Shown here piece after piece: positions 25,567 through 33,000 of a stretch of DNA of 37,096 nucleotides (positions within the stretch are counted from its first letter, which is position 1; every line of letters begins with the position of its first letter). The notes beneath the pieces were generated by a model that saw only the letters and a list, made by a program, of their open reading frames with translations, ran no database searches and was not told the origin of the DNA. This stretch comes from JAILLW01 sp045629045 (GTDB taxonomy: Bacteria; Bacillota; Clostridia; Lachnospirales; Lachnospiraceae), in contig JAZQQM010000060.1 in assembly GCA_045629045.1 (NCBI GenBank), forward strand, positions 1 through 37,096, read 5' to 3'. A program made the position numbers and the translations under genes.

Positions 25567-25585
25567 GTCCCCACTGTCACATTTT
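25547..25585 (-). repeat. REP-like hairpin, copy 3
   Basis: On the minus strand AAAATGTGACA and TGTCACATTTT flank GTGGGGACGGTTCTTTT. It forms the right end of palindromic element B. It also gives the methyltransferase its last two codons (AAA ATG) and its TGA stop, as copy 1 does for the hybrid kinase. A half copy (second copy, GGTTCTTTCTGTCACATTTT) lies at 25272-25291. Confidence 0.85.
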
Positions 25586-26383
25586 GCATAACTCCCAAAA
25601 GGCCACTGCACCGGCGGCGGCTACGTTTAAGGAATCGACGCCGTTTAACATAGGAATCATTACGGTATAGTCGCAGGCAGCTATAGTTTCAGGCTTCAAT
25701 CCGAAGGCTTCCGTTCCAAGAATAAGAGCTCGCTTATCAGCAGCTTTTAAACGCTCGTCCGATAATGAAACAGCTTTTTCGTCAAGGGCCAGGGCCATTA
25801 CCGAGTAATCATCCTCATGGAGCCGCGCAATCAGTTCCGGCACATCATCAACATATGTCCAGGGTACCTGGAATACCGTGCCCATGCTTACGCGGGAAGC
25901 TCTTTTAAGAAGGGGATCCGCACAGCCTCCGGACAAAAATATACCATCTATTCCAAGAGCGGCGGCTGAACGAAATACTGCCCCAAGATTAGTCGGATTC
26001 ATAACATCTTCAAGAATTGCAATTCTATGGGCCCCCTCAAGGACTTCATCCACGTCAGGATATTTCCGACGCTTCATAATGCATAGTGCACCTCTTGTCA
26101 TTTCAAATCCGCGCATTTGGGATAATATGGAATAATCTGCCGCATATACCGGCACATCCGCAAATTCTTTCCTTTTAAGAAACTCCGGGCATTCATTCTT
26201 ATTTTCTATAAGGCATTTATAGGGCTCATATCCCCCATCGAGAGCCCTGGTAATTACGTTTGGACTCTCTGCCAGAAAATATCCTAAATCTGGTTCATTT
26301 GCACTCCTGAGAAAGGTTTCGGACTCTTTCATGAACCAGTCAAGCTCTGTGCTGTTTATATCCTTTATAACTGTCAAATTCAC
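25577..26383 (-). CDS. TrmH/SpoU-family RNA 2'-O-methyltransferase
   Basis: The 268-residue enzyme would methylate a ribose 2'-OH in rRNA or tRNA using S-adenosylmethionine through a knotted SPOUT fold. Motif 1 is PTNLGAVFRSAAALGID, motif 2 LILGTEAFGL (Ala in place of the usual second Gly) and motif 3 IPMLNGVDSLNVAAAGAV. Residues of about 1-100 form an RNA-binding-type N-terminal domain (YFLAESPNVITRAL). The start is GTG at 26383, with GAGGA 7 bases upstream. It overlaps the MutS-like gene by 4 bases (GTGA), so translation is coupled. The last codons come from a repeat hairpin. The target nucleotide is not known. Confidence 0.9.
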   Translation of the reverse strand: MNLTVIKDINSTELDWFMKESETFLRSANEPDLGYFLAESPNVITRALDGGYEPYKCLIENKNECPEFLKRKEFADVPVYAADYSILSQMRGFEMTRGALCIMKRRKYPDVDEVLEGAHRIAILEDVMNPTNLGAVFRSAAALGIDGIFLSGGCADPLLKRASRVSMGTVFQVPWTYVDDVPELIARLHEDDYSVMALALDEKAVSLSDERLKAADKRALILGTEAFGLKPETIAACDYTVMIPMLNGVDSLNVAAAGAVAFWELCKM

Positions 26384-28110
26384 TTAATTTCCTCGTTATC
26401 TATGTTTCCCTCAACAAGCATTTCGTATGTAACACCGTACTTCTTTGCAATATCGCTTGCAAAGGACTTGCCCTGTGGCGGTGCTATCTTAACCTTATAC
26501 GAACGATTGGCGCCATCATTACATACAACAAGAGAATATGCCTTGGCAATGGTACTTCCTTCATTCATAACATCAATATCCAAAGCAAGCTTATGCATAT
26601 GTGTGTTGTAGATAGTACGTATACCCTTTGTAAGCAAAGCGCGAATCGAATCCACTGCAATGAAATATCCCTCTTCAAAGGAAGTGGTAGAAAAGGTTTC
26701 GTTCATAAGCACCAGGCTCTTTGCGGTTGCTTCACTAAAAATTTCCTTAAATCGCTTACACTCTTCCCCCAGTCGGCCCAAATCGAAGGTCTTGTCCTCA
26801 TCTGCCGGGAAATGCGTAAACACACTGTCAACCGGAGAAAACTCAAAGGCCTCTCCCGGAATGTAAATGCCTCCCTGAGCCAGCACAAACAGTTGTCCCA
26901 CTGCCTGGGTTACGGTGGTCTTACCTCCACGATTGGCCCCTGTCAATATATACATTCTGTGCTTCTCGTCAAAAGATATATCGTTTGTAACAATCTCTGA
27001 CGCATTCTCGCCATGTATGAGTTTAATATTATAAATTTCCTTAGCCTTAACGCTAAACCCATCCCCCGCCTCGATAACCGCGGGTTTGCTAAAAATCATA
27101 CCCTTTGCACGCTGTTGCTCAATAAATTCGGCCCAGCTCACATAATACATAAGTTCCGGAATAAGTTCGACCATATTAGTAACGGATATGGACACATACT
27201 TATTCAGAATATTCTTTAATTTCTTCACCATGCCGGAAATCATCTGATTAACCACTCGGTCAAAATAGAAGGGCACATTCTGTGCAGCATCACCTTCCGC
27301 AACAGAGGCTACGGCTGCTGCCGAATAAAGCGGATTCATTCTCGCCGCAGTAAATCCTCCCATCTTAAATATGGCATTCCCCACTACAGATAAATCATGG
27401 GCATTGGGCTCGTGGTATTTATAATCTTCGTTCCAGTCGGTAGTTGCGTCAATCCTGTCCTTTGATGAAATATGTTCGGCGAAATTGCTTAGGGCATTGG
27501 ACCTGGTAAAGTACCTGCTGTTTATGGATACCAATCCGACACTTGAAGCTTCAAATCGCTCATTTAAGTTAATTCCCACTGTAATACTCTTAAGATTTGA
27601 TGTATCAAGTTCAAGCTTTGATATATCTTCCTTAAGCTGGGCAAAGCCGTTGTCTGCGTATATCTTTTCGATATACTTCTTAAGTCCCGTAAGTCCGTCG
27701 GAATGAATATCCTGCTCTGCCAGACAGTCATGAAGTGCATCCACACACTTAATGTAGTCGTTAATCTCATCAAATCTGTGCATCAAATCCCAGATTGTAG
27801 ACTTGTCGTCGAAGTTTTTGCAGATACTGCCATAATTTTTGAGGAAACTTATTCTTTCAAGAATGGCAAGAAGTTCCTTTCGCATATTCGCATTATTCAG
27901 AATATCCTCAAAGACATCGCATCTGTACTTAATTACATATGGGTCAGCCGTTATCTTCGAAAGCGTATTAACAAGCAGATTTTGTTCAGCCTCCTTAGGC
28001 GCAATCTGTCTGCATACGGCATCAAGCCCCAAATCGTGAATGACTGTAGGGCTTAAGGTTCGATATTCGGCATCCTCTTTAGGAAATAAAAGACTGTATT
28101 TTTCGTTCAT
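26380..28110 (-). CDS. MutS-related ATPase without mismatch-recognition domain
   Basis: The 576-residue protein has a helical N-terminal half resembling the MutS lever and clamp. The C-terminal MutS-type ATPase has Walker A GANRGGKTT (391-399), Walker B-like LVLMNETFSTTSFEEG and THMHKLAL. The N-terminal DNA-mismatch domain of MutS and the Smr nuclease of MutS2 are both absent. It therefore belongs among the shorter MutS paralogues whose roles are poorly known. The Walker B end reads NE where DE is usual; the Glu is kept. It is cotranscribed with the methyltransferase by a 4-base overlap, which could hint at an RNA- or ribosome-linked role. Confidence 0.85.
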   Translation of the reverse strand: MNEKYSLLFPKEDAEYRTLSPTVIHDLGLDAVCRQIAPKEAEQNLLVNTLSKITADPYVIKYRCDVFEDILNNANMRKELLAILERISFLKNYGSICKNFDDKSTIWDLMHRFDEINDYIKCVDALHDCLAEQDIHSDGLTGLKKYIEKIYADNGFAQLKEDISKLELDTSNLKSITVGINLNERFEASSVGLVSINSRYFTRSNALSNFAEHISSKDRIDATTDWNEDYKYHEPNAHDLSVVGNAIFKMGGFTAARMNPLYSAAAVASVAEGDAAQNVPFYFDRVVNQMISGMVKKLKNILNKYVSISVTNMVELIPELMYYVSWAEFIEQQRAKGMIFSKPAVIEAGDGFSVKAKEIYNIKLIHGENASEIVTNDISFDEKHRMYILTGANRGGKTTVTQAVGQLFVLAQGGIYIPGEAFEFSPVDSVFTHFPADEDKTFDLGRLGEECKRFKEIFSEATAKSLVLMNETFSTTSFEEGYFIAVDSIRALLTKGIRTIYNTHMHKLALDIDVMNEGSTIAKAYSLVVCNDGANRSYKVKIAPPQGKSFASDIAKKYGVTYEMLVEGNIDNEEIK

Positions 28111-28264
28111 GGCATCCTCTTAATTGTTATGCAGATACATTTTCTTAATTGTACCATTTCATGCACTTAAATAACTACCAAAATAAGCCTGTGTTTATCA
28201 TAATATTTTACCTGCAAAGCGTATACCGTGCTACAATATTAATGAGCTTTCATAAGGAGGTCTT

Positions 28265-28348
28265 ATGCGGTACAGACAGATTCATCTTGATTTTCATACA
28301 TCTTCGCCAAGTGTCACCATGGTATGTGCTATTACCCTACCAAAGTAG
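28265..28348 (+). pseudogene. N-terminal remnant of a family starting RQIHLDFHTS
   Basis: This 27-codon frame has a perfect AAGGAGG site 4 bases before the ATG and a possible TACAAT -10 box at 28232-28237. It begins MRYRQIHLDFHTS, which I recognise as the conserved start of a putative glycoside-hydrolase-like (alpha-amylase/fucosidase-superfamily) protein family. Residue similarity stops after FHTS and a TAG follows at 28346. A REP-like hairpin begins 4 bases later. The most likely reading is a gene whose body was lost, leaving promoter and first codons. A leader peptide for the permease downstream is the alternative. Confidence 0.55.
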
Positions 28349-28351
28349 GCC

Positions 28352-28387
28352 GTGTGACAGTAGGGACGGTTCTTACTGTCACATTTT
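28352..28387 (+). repeat. REP-like hairpin, copy 4 (solo)
   Basis: TGTGACAG and CTGTCACA pair around TAGGGACGGTTCTTA. It lies in the leader of the uracil permease gene, between the gene remnant and the ribosome site, without a palindromic core. With copy 5 downstream it brackets the permease gene. Confidence 0.85.
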
Positions 28388-28443
28388 ATTAATACACAAA
28401 TCACAACATATAATATACAATATATGTTTAGGAGGGTATTAGT

Positions 28444-29862
28444 ATGAAAATGATATATCAGGTTGAAGACCACCCAAAAACAATGCAGGTTATTATGTTT
28501 GCTCTTCAACAGATTCTTTCTGTTGTGGCAGGAACTATTGCTGTCCCGCTTATAGTCGGACACGGACTTAAGCCTTCGGCCGCTCTCTTTGGTGCCGGAG
28601 CCGGCACTCTGGTTTACATTCTCTTTACCAAACATAAGAGCCCGGTTTTCCTTGGTTCTAATTTTTCTTTCGTAAAGCCCATGCTGATTTCTTTTGCCGG
28701 CGCAGCCTCAATGGCCCTGGGCTATCTTGGATTAATTATCGGAGTTATCTTTGCCGGAATTGTTTATGTGATATTAAGCCTAATAGTAAAGATGTGCGGA
28801 ACAGACTGGATAGATCGTTTTATGCCTCCTGCCGTAATCGGACCTACCGTGGCCCTGATTGGATTGACCCTGGCTCCCGAAGGAATTAAAAACCTAATAG
28901 CCGGAGGCGTTTATGAAGATGTCATCGAATACAGTGTTTCGGTAATTGACGGCGTTCCTACCATAATTGAGAATGTAACTTCAAAATCTATCGCCTCAAT
29001 CTGGATAGCTCTTTTATGCGGTTTAATAGCTTTCCTGGTTTCCATGACAGCTTCTGTCTACGGGAAAAAGAATATCAAACTGCTGCCCTTCCTCATGGGA
29101 ATAATGTTTGGGTATATTTGTGCCACTGCCTTTACAATAATCGGAAATGTATCAGGTATCCAAAGCCTAAAAGTAATTGATTTTAGTATTTATTCCCAAA
29201 CCATGTTTAAAAACGGTATATCACTGTCAACGTTCTTTAGTCTTCCCGAATTCGTATTTTTAAAGGCATTTGGAGCCTTTGAAGAACTAAATGCTTCATA
29301 TATTATCACGCTGATTGTCGCCTTCGTTCCTGTTGCCTTCGTAGGTTTTGCCGAGCACATTGCAGACCATAAGAATCTGTCAAGTATTATAGAACGTGAC
29401 ATTCTTAAGGATCCCGGATTGTCTTTCACCCTCCTTGGGGACGGTATAGGTTCCATAGTGGGAGCCGTCTTCGGCGGTGCTTCCAATACAACATACGGCG
29501 AGTCTATCGGATGCGTGGCTCTTAGCCGAAATGCCTCTGTTATCACCACGATATTTACCGCTATAGGCTGTATGATTCTCTCCTGTCTGTCGCCTGTCGT
29601 AGCCTTTATGTCCAGCATCCCTCCCTGTGTTATGGGTGGAATCTGCATAGGATTGTACGGCTTTATCTGCGTATCCGGTTTCGTAATGATTCAGCATCTT
29701 GATTTCAATGAGAATCGGAATATATACATTGTTTCGGCAGTTCTGGTCCTGGGTGTCGGCGGCCTTGAATTAAACATAGGTCATGTCACCTTAACCGAAA
29801 TCGCTCTGGCACTGGTTTTCGGTATTATTTGCAATCTGATTGTAAGTAAGAAACCAACATAA
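28444..29862 (+). CDS. uraA: Uracil/xanthine-type permease (NCS2 family)
   Basis: The 472-residue membrane protein has about 14 membrane segments and would take up uracil with protons. It matches UraA-type carriers: QQILSVVAGTIAVPLIVG, GSNFSFVKPM, MPPAVIGPTVALIG, Glu304 in FAEHIADH, NTTYGESIG with Glu353, and PPCVMGGICIGLYG. The two Glu residues fit the base-binding glutamates of UraA, so uracil is the best guess; xanthine cannot be excluded. AGGAGGG precedes the ATG by 7 bases. No PyrR-type attenuator was recognised in the leader, which instead holds a REP hairpin. Another hairpin copy follows the stop. Confidence 0.9.
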   Translation: MKMIYQVEDHPKTMQVIMFALQQILSVVAGTIAVPLIVGHGLKPSAALFGAGAGTLVYILFTKHKSPVFLGSNFSFVKPMLISFAGAASMALGYLGLIIGVIFAGIVYVILSLIVKMCGTDWIDRFMPPAVIGPTVALIGLTLAPEGIKNLIAGGVYEDVIEYSVSVIDGVPTIIENVTSKSIASIWIALLCGLIAFLVSMTASVYGKKNIKLLPFLMGIMFGYICATAFTIIGNVSGIQSLKVIDFSIYSQTMFKNGISLSTFFSLPEFVFLKAFGAFEELNASYIITLIVAFVPVAFVGFAEHIADHKNLSSIIERDILKDPGLSFTLLGDGIGSIVGAVFGGASNTTYGESIGCVALSRNASVITTIFTAIGCMILSCLSPVVAFMSSIPPCVMGGICIGLYGFICVSGFVMIQHLDFNENRNIYIVSAVLVLGVGGLELNIGHVTLTEIALALVFGIICNLIVSKKPT

Positions 29863-29864
29863 AA

Positions 29865-29923
29865 ATGTAACAGTGGGGACGGTTCTTACTGTCACATTTT
29901 GACATTAGGGACGGTTCTTACTA
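29865..29923 (+). repeat. REP-like hairpin, copy 5 plus partial repeat
   Basis: ATGTAACAG and CTGTCACAT pair around TGGGGACGGTTCTTA (29865-29900). A second incomplete unit, GACATTAGGGACGGTTCTTA, follows at once (29901-29920). It starts just behind the permease stop and could act as a transcription terminator or message-end stabiliser. Confidence 0.85.
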
Positions 29924-30036
29924 TTAGCCTACATGTAATAATATAGTATAATATTCTTATTAATGAATTTATGCAGATAGCAAAGTGCTTATGTTATTGA
30001 TTGTAATACATATCTGTCAGAAAGTGGTATCAACTA

Positions 30037-30540
30037 ATGAGATGTAAGTATTGCGGAGCTGTTTTTCACGGCGAAGATCTTAAGTATTGTCCTTATTGTG
30101 AAAATGATATTGAAGACATCGAGCAAAAAATAGTATATGTTCAAGCCCCTGAAAAGATATCGGATTATGAAATTGAAAGAAAAAACAGAGTTGCCCCTAA
30201 AGTCCCTGCGGATGCCCAATGGGGCGAACTGCACTTCACACTTTTGAAAGGGAAAGGTGCCTTAAGTCCGGCTACCGGAAGTCACTATTTCATTGTTGTG
30301 GATGAATATTATGAAGCAGAAATAATCTCCGAAGACCGGGATCTTACGGCAATAATCAAGCTTCCCTATGGTCGCCATGTCCTTAAGGTCAGAATGTTTC
30401 CCTATAATGATTCCGGCTTCTTTAATGAAGCTGAATACGCAAGGCAGGATAACATCGGTTTTACCATAGGGGATAATATTGTTCGGATGGAATTGAACCA
30501 GGGAACATTACTTAAGGCAGCCAAAATCAATGTTCTTTAA
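30037..30540 (+). CDS. Zinc-ribbon protein with a beta-rich domain, function unknown
   Basis: The 167-residue soluble protein has an N-terminal zinc ribbon of two CxxC pairs (CKYC, CPYC; residues 3-21), a short charged linker and then about 100 residues of predicted beta strands (GELHFTLLKGKG, HYFIVVDEYYEAEI, AIIKLPYGRHVLKVRMFP). The beta part resembles small PEGA-like or Ig-like modules, but the match is not firm. The ribosome site is weak (AAAGTGG about 11 bases upstream), so the start is less sure. It stands alone between a repeat hairpin and the broken ABC gene. Confidence 0.65.
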   Translation: MRCKYCGAVFHGEDLKYCPYCENDIEDIEQKIVYVQAPEKISDYEIERKNRVAPKVPADAQWGELHFTLLKGKGALSPATGSHYFIVVDEYYEAEIISEDRDLTAIIKLPYGRHVLKVRMFPYNDSGFFNEAEYARQDNIGFTIGDNIVRMELNQGTLLKAAKINVL

Positions 30541-30675
30541 GATAAGACTTTCATTCCAAACATTTCACTCTGCTTAAGTATTTCATACCGTCACCAAACT
30601 CTGTCGCCTCGGTAATAACCCCTCATGACCAATTAGTTCATGAGAAGAGGCTTAGATTAGAATCCGGATTAGGCG

Positions 30676-31020
30676 TTAGATTCCGGACTTTAACCCGTTA
30701 ATCGGTTCATCCAAAACAAGAAAATCCGGATGAGAGCAAAGGGCTATGGCTATGCCAAGTCGCTGTCTCATGCCCAATGAAATTTTACCTGCCGTTTTGG
30801 TCCCCGTATTTTCAAGACCTACCATCTTCAAAATTTCATATTCACCCGATGTTGGTACCTGAAGGCCGCAGATTTGTCGGATTAAGGTGGTTTTACCTGC
30901 CCCATTCTTACCCACGAAGCCATAAATAGAGCCCTTGGGGACGTGCATATTCAAGTCATCAAGGGCTTTAAAGTTTTTATACCTTTTACACAAAGAACGT
31001 GTTTCAAGTACATATTCCAT
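30676..31020 (-). pseudogene. ABC transporter ATPase remnant with internal deletion and lost C-terminus
   Basis: The first 65 or so residues are a normal ABC ATPase of the lantibiotic/antibiotic-export type: KRYKNFKALDDLNMHVPKG and Walker A GKNGAGKTT. After GEYEI it jumps to LKMVGLENTG, so about 60 residues including the Q-loop are missing. The signature SLGMRQRLGIA and Walker B FLVLDEP follow, then the D-loop and the rest are lost after PINGL. The frame stays open across the deletion. AAGGAGG precedes the ATG at 31020. No permease gene is adjacent. It cannot form a working nucleotide-binding domain. Confidence 0.85.
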
Positions 31021-31132
31021 ATTTTCCTCCTTCATAGTTGAATCAAACGTCAACAGTTTTTTCTCTTATGAAGGTATCTTAGCGAATATTATTTATAAAA
31101 CAGTTAATAAAATAGTTAAGTTTTCACAAAGT

Positions 31133-31696
31133 TCACTTAGTATATCCGCATTTTTGACATACTCCGCTATCATCAAGCGCTATTCCGCAAAGCGGACATC
31201 TGTCTTGTTTTTTCTTCACCTTATATTCCTCTGATGCGGCATTTGAACCGCTGGTAAACGTAATTTTTGCTATATTCAATTCATCTTTTAACAATTCGTA
31301 GGCCATTTTTATCATTCCCTCCACCGTCATAGTTTCTTTGGTTACGATTAATCTACAATCGGGATATGCAGTTGCAAGTTCTGTTTCAAAAGCCTCTCCC
31401 TTCATTGTATTTTGCGGATGACCGTTTTTGATTCCCTGTTTTTCGTAAACAGCCAGTATTGCCGGTAGCAGAGGGTCATCTTCACGCAAAATCAAAGCGT
31501 GATCAAAATTTTGTAATATTTCCCATGCTTTTTTCTTTATTTCATTGCATGGGAAGACCATATTTACACCGGAATTAATCGTATCTTCAACCTCTATTGT
31601 AAATGTTCCGGTATGACCATGAAGATACTGCGCCTCACCATTAAATCCGTAAAAACGATGTGCGTACTGAATGCAAAATGTTGTAATACTTCTCAT
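31133..31696 (-). CDS. PTPS/QueD-family protein with C-terminal zinc ribbon, catalytic Cys not seen
   Basis: The protein has about 187 residues; the ATG at 31696 has AGGAGGT 8 bases upstream. It has the tunnelling fold of 6-pyruvoyl-tetrahydropterin synthase/QueD with zinc ligands in YAHRF and LHGHTG, a catalytic-type FDHALIL and the late TSGSNA segment. QueD has Cys four residues before the HGH motif; here that place is Ala, with Glu next to it (GEAQYLHGH). The last 25 residues form a zinc ribbon (CPLC, CQKC) not usual for the family. Queuosine or pterin chemistry is therefore uncertain, and no queuosine genes are nearby. Confidence 0.8.
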   Translation of the reverse strand: MRSITTFCIQYAHRFYGFNGEAQYLHGHTGTFTIEVEDTINSGVNMVFPCNEIKKKAWEILQNFDHALILREDDPLLPAILAVYEKQGIKNGHPQNTMKGEAFETELATAYPDCRLIVTKETMTVEGMIKMAYELLKDELNIAKITFTSGSNAASEEYKVKKKQDRCPLCGIALDDSGVCQKCGYTK

Positions 31697-31849
31697 GATA
31701 TTTACCTCCTTATCATTGGCATTTATATGCCTTGCAAATATCATGCTCTGTATCACAACAGTTTCAAATATGTTTTGCCGTACTCTTTTGCAAATCATTT
31801 TTTGCTAAATATACGAAATATCGTATGAGCTTCAGCTTCTTAATTGAAA

Positions 31850-31889
31850 AACCCAACATGGTCCGCATCGTTGAGAGGCATGTTGGGTT
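31850..31889 (-). terminator. Hairpin terminator, minus strand
   Basis: AACCCAACATG and CATGTTGGGTT form an 11-pair stem with an 18-base loop. On the minus strand a T run follows. It closes the small minus-strand unit to its right. The rest of 31697-31954 holds nothing I can recognise. Confidence 0.75.
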
Positions 31890-31954
31890 CTATCACTGTA
31901 ATTATATACTTATATATATCAAATGTAACACTTTCGAGATTTCATCTTTTGTTA

Positions 31955-32044
31955 CTAATTAGCTCCGTAAAGTTCGGCCATCTTAGCAGGTCCGTACCAA
32001 TCACAACTTAAATCGATAGATGTTCCTGCCACTGCCAGTTTGCC
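31955..32044 (-). pseudogene. C-terminal gene stub ending in DWYGPAKMAELYGAN
   Basis: An open stretch of about 29 codons on the minus strand begins right after a stop codon and has no start or ribosome site. It ends SIDLSCDWYGPAKMAELYGAN. A closely related stub lies at 32775-32912. The parent family is not recognised. It is likely the broken tail of a larger gene whose body was lost. Confidence 0.55.
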
Positions 32045-32053
32045 CTATAAAGT

Positions 32054-32347
32054 TCAAACAACTGCTTTATCAAACTGCATCCAATAATTCAATATTGGAG
32101 TTTTATCACGTTCTTGGCTAATATATTCTTTTACTTCAAACAGTTCATCCAAAAATTCTCTTCTACGATATTCCTTATCATCCAATCGAAGTTTTAGAAC
32201 CAATTTATATGCTTTATCGTAGTAAAAAAAACTGAAATCTTTAGGTGATTCATGATTTAAATATTTCTCTTTTGAATCGACACATCTTTTTATATCTCCA
32301 GCCACTTCAGAAAGTTGCTCGAATAATGTCATTTCATCCCAACTCAT
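32054..32347 (-). CDS. Small acidic/charged protein of unknown function
   Basis: The 97-residue, mostly helical, soluble protein contains many Asp/Glu/Lys and aromatic residues (FSFFYYDKAYKLVLKLRLDDKEYRRREFLDELFEVKEYI). No known motif was recognised. It starts 12 bases after the DUF5674-like gene and has a GGAG site 5 bases before its ATG, so the two form an operon. Size, charge and position between two related C-terminal stubs recall immunity genes in toxin cassettes, but there is no direct evidence for that role. Confidence 0.6.
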   Translation of the reverse strand: MSWDEMTLFEQLSEVAGDIKRCVDSKEKYLNHESPKDFSFFYYDKAYKLVLKLRLDDKEYRRREFLDELFEVKEYISQERDKTPILNYWMQFDKAVV

Positions 32348-32359
32348 ATATGCTCCATC

Positions 32360-32698
32360 CTATTTGATCCATTCTTTAAGAATATCAAATAATTCATCAA
32401 TTAATTTTGTATCGGTCAGTTCTCTCCCTTTACCAATTCCCAATTGTATATTTCTATTGATATTAGGATGAGCTTCCCATAGCACCGACACTTCTGGATA
32501 AAAAAGTATATCTCCTCCAAAAATGTCCTCATCTTTAGAGCCATCTGAAAAAAGTTCGTTTTCCATATCTATATGATATTCTTCATCAACTGATACAACT
32601 TTTCTCTTTCTATCTATGCAGAATTTGATTCTATCTGGATAATAATTATTTGAATTATTTATTAGTTCTTCGATGTCAATTTTCTCTCTTAAAATCAT
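32360..32698 (-). CDS. DUF5674-like small protein
   Basis: The 112-residue soluble protein has the N-terminal KIDIEEL segment, the RIKFCIDRKRKVVSV strand pair, EYHIDMENELFSDGSKDEDIFGGDI and the C-terminal TKLIDELFDILKEWI helix, which fit DUF5674 as I know it (KEKI..EEL, H.D.E..L..DGS.. .N.WG). The function of that family is not known to me. AAGGAG lies 9 bases before the ATG. It is first of a two-gene unit with the 97-residue protein, in a region otherwise made of gene fragments. Confidence 0.6.
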   Translation of the reverse strand: MILREKIDIEELINNSNNYYPDRIKFCIDRKRKVVSVDEEYHIDMENELFSDGSKDEDIFGGDILFYPEVSVLWEAHPNINRNIQLGIGKGRELTDTKLIDELFDILKEWIK

Positions 32699-32774
32699 AC
32701 CAACATACTCCTTAGTAGAAATATTAACACATATAACAGATTAAGACAAAATATCATTAAAATCTTACAGATTT

Positions 32775-32912
32775 TTAATATGCTCCGTAAGGCTCTGCCA
32801 TCTTTGCAGGTCCATACCAATCAAAATTCAAATCTATAGACATTCCGGCAGATATTGTTATCTCCTGCTTAACATTGATCCATTTTATTCTGTGCCGATT
32901 AAGTAGCGTTAA
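32775..32912 (-). pseudogene. C-terminal gene stub ending in DWYGPAKMAEPYGAY
   Basis: This open stretch after an in-frame stop (32913-32915) reads HRIKWINVKQEITISAG and then SIDLNFDWYGPAKMAEPYGAY. It shares about 18 of its last 25 residues with the stub at 31955-32044. There is no start codon with a ribosome site. The pair suggests duplication of one ancestral 3' end around the two small genes. Nothing else was recognised between 32699 and 33000. Confidence 0.55.
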
Positions 32913-33000
32913 TCATGGGTGCTACGTCATCCTTAGTATTCGTACGGCAAGTATATTCTAACACAATTCCTCTATATTTTTGTTCGCCGGATTATCTATC

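Noticed and set aside
23988..25585. Prophage or integrative element attachment sites
   Set aside because: The repeats are inverted, not direct, and no integrase, phage or conjugation gene is in the window.
25410..25653. Frames of 62 and 79 codons inside element B
   Set aside because: They run through the palindrome, contain no domain signature and have no ribosome sites; they are products of the repeat.
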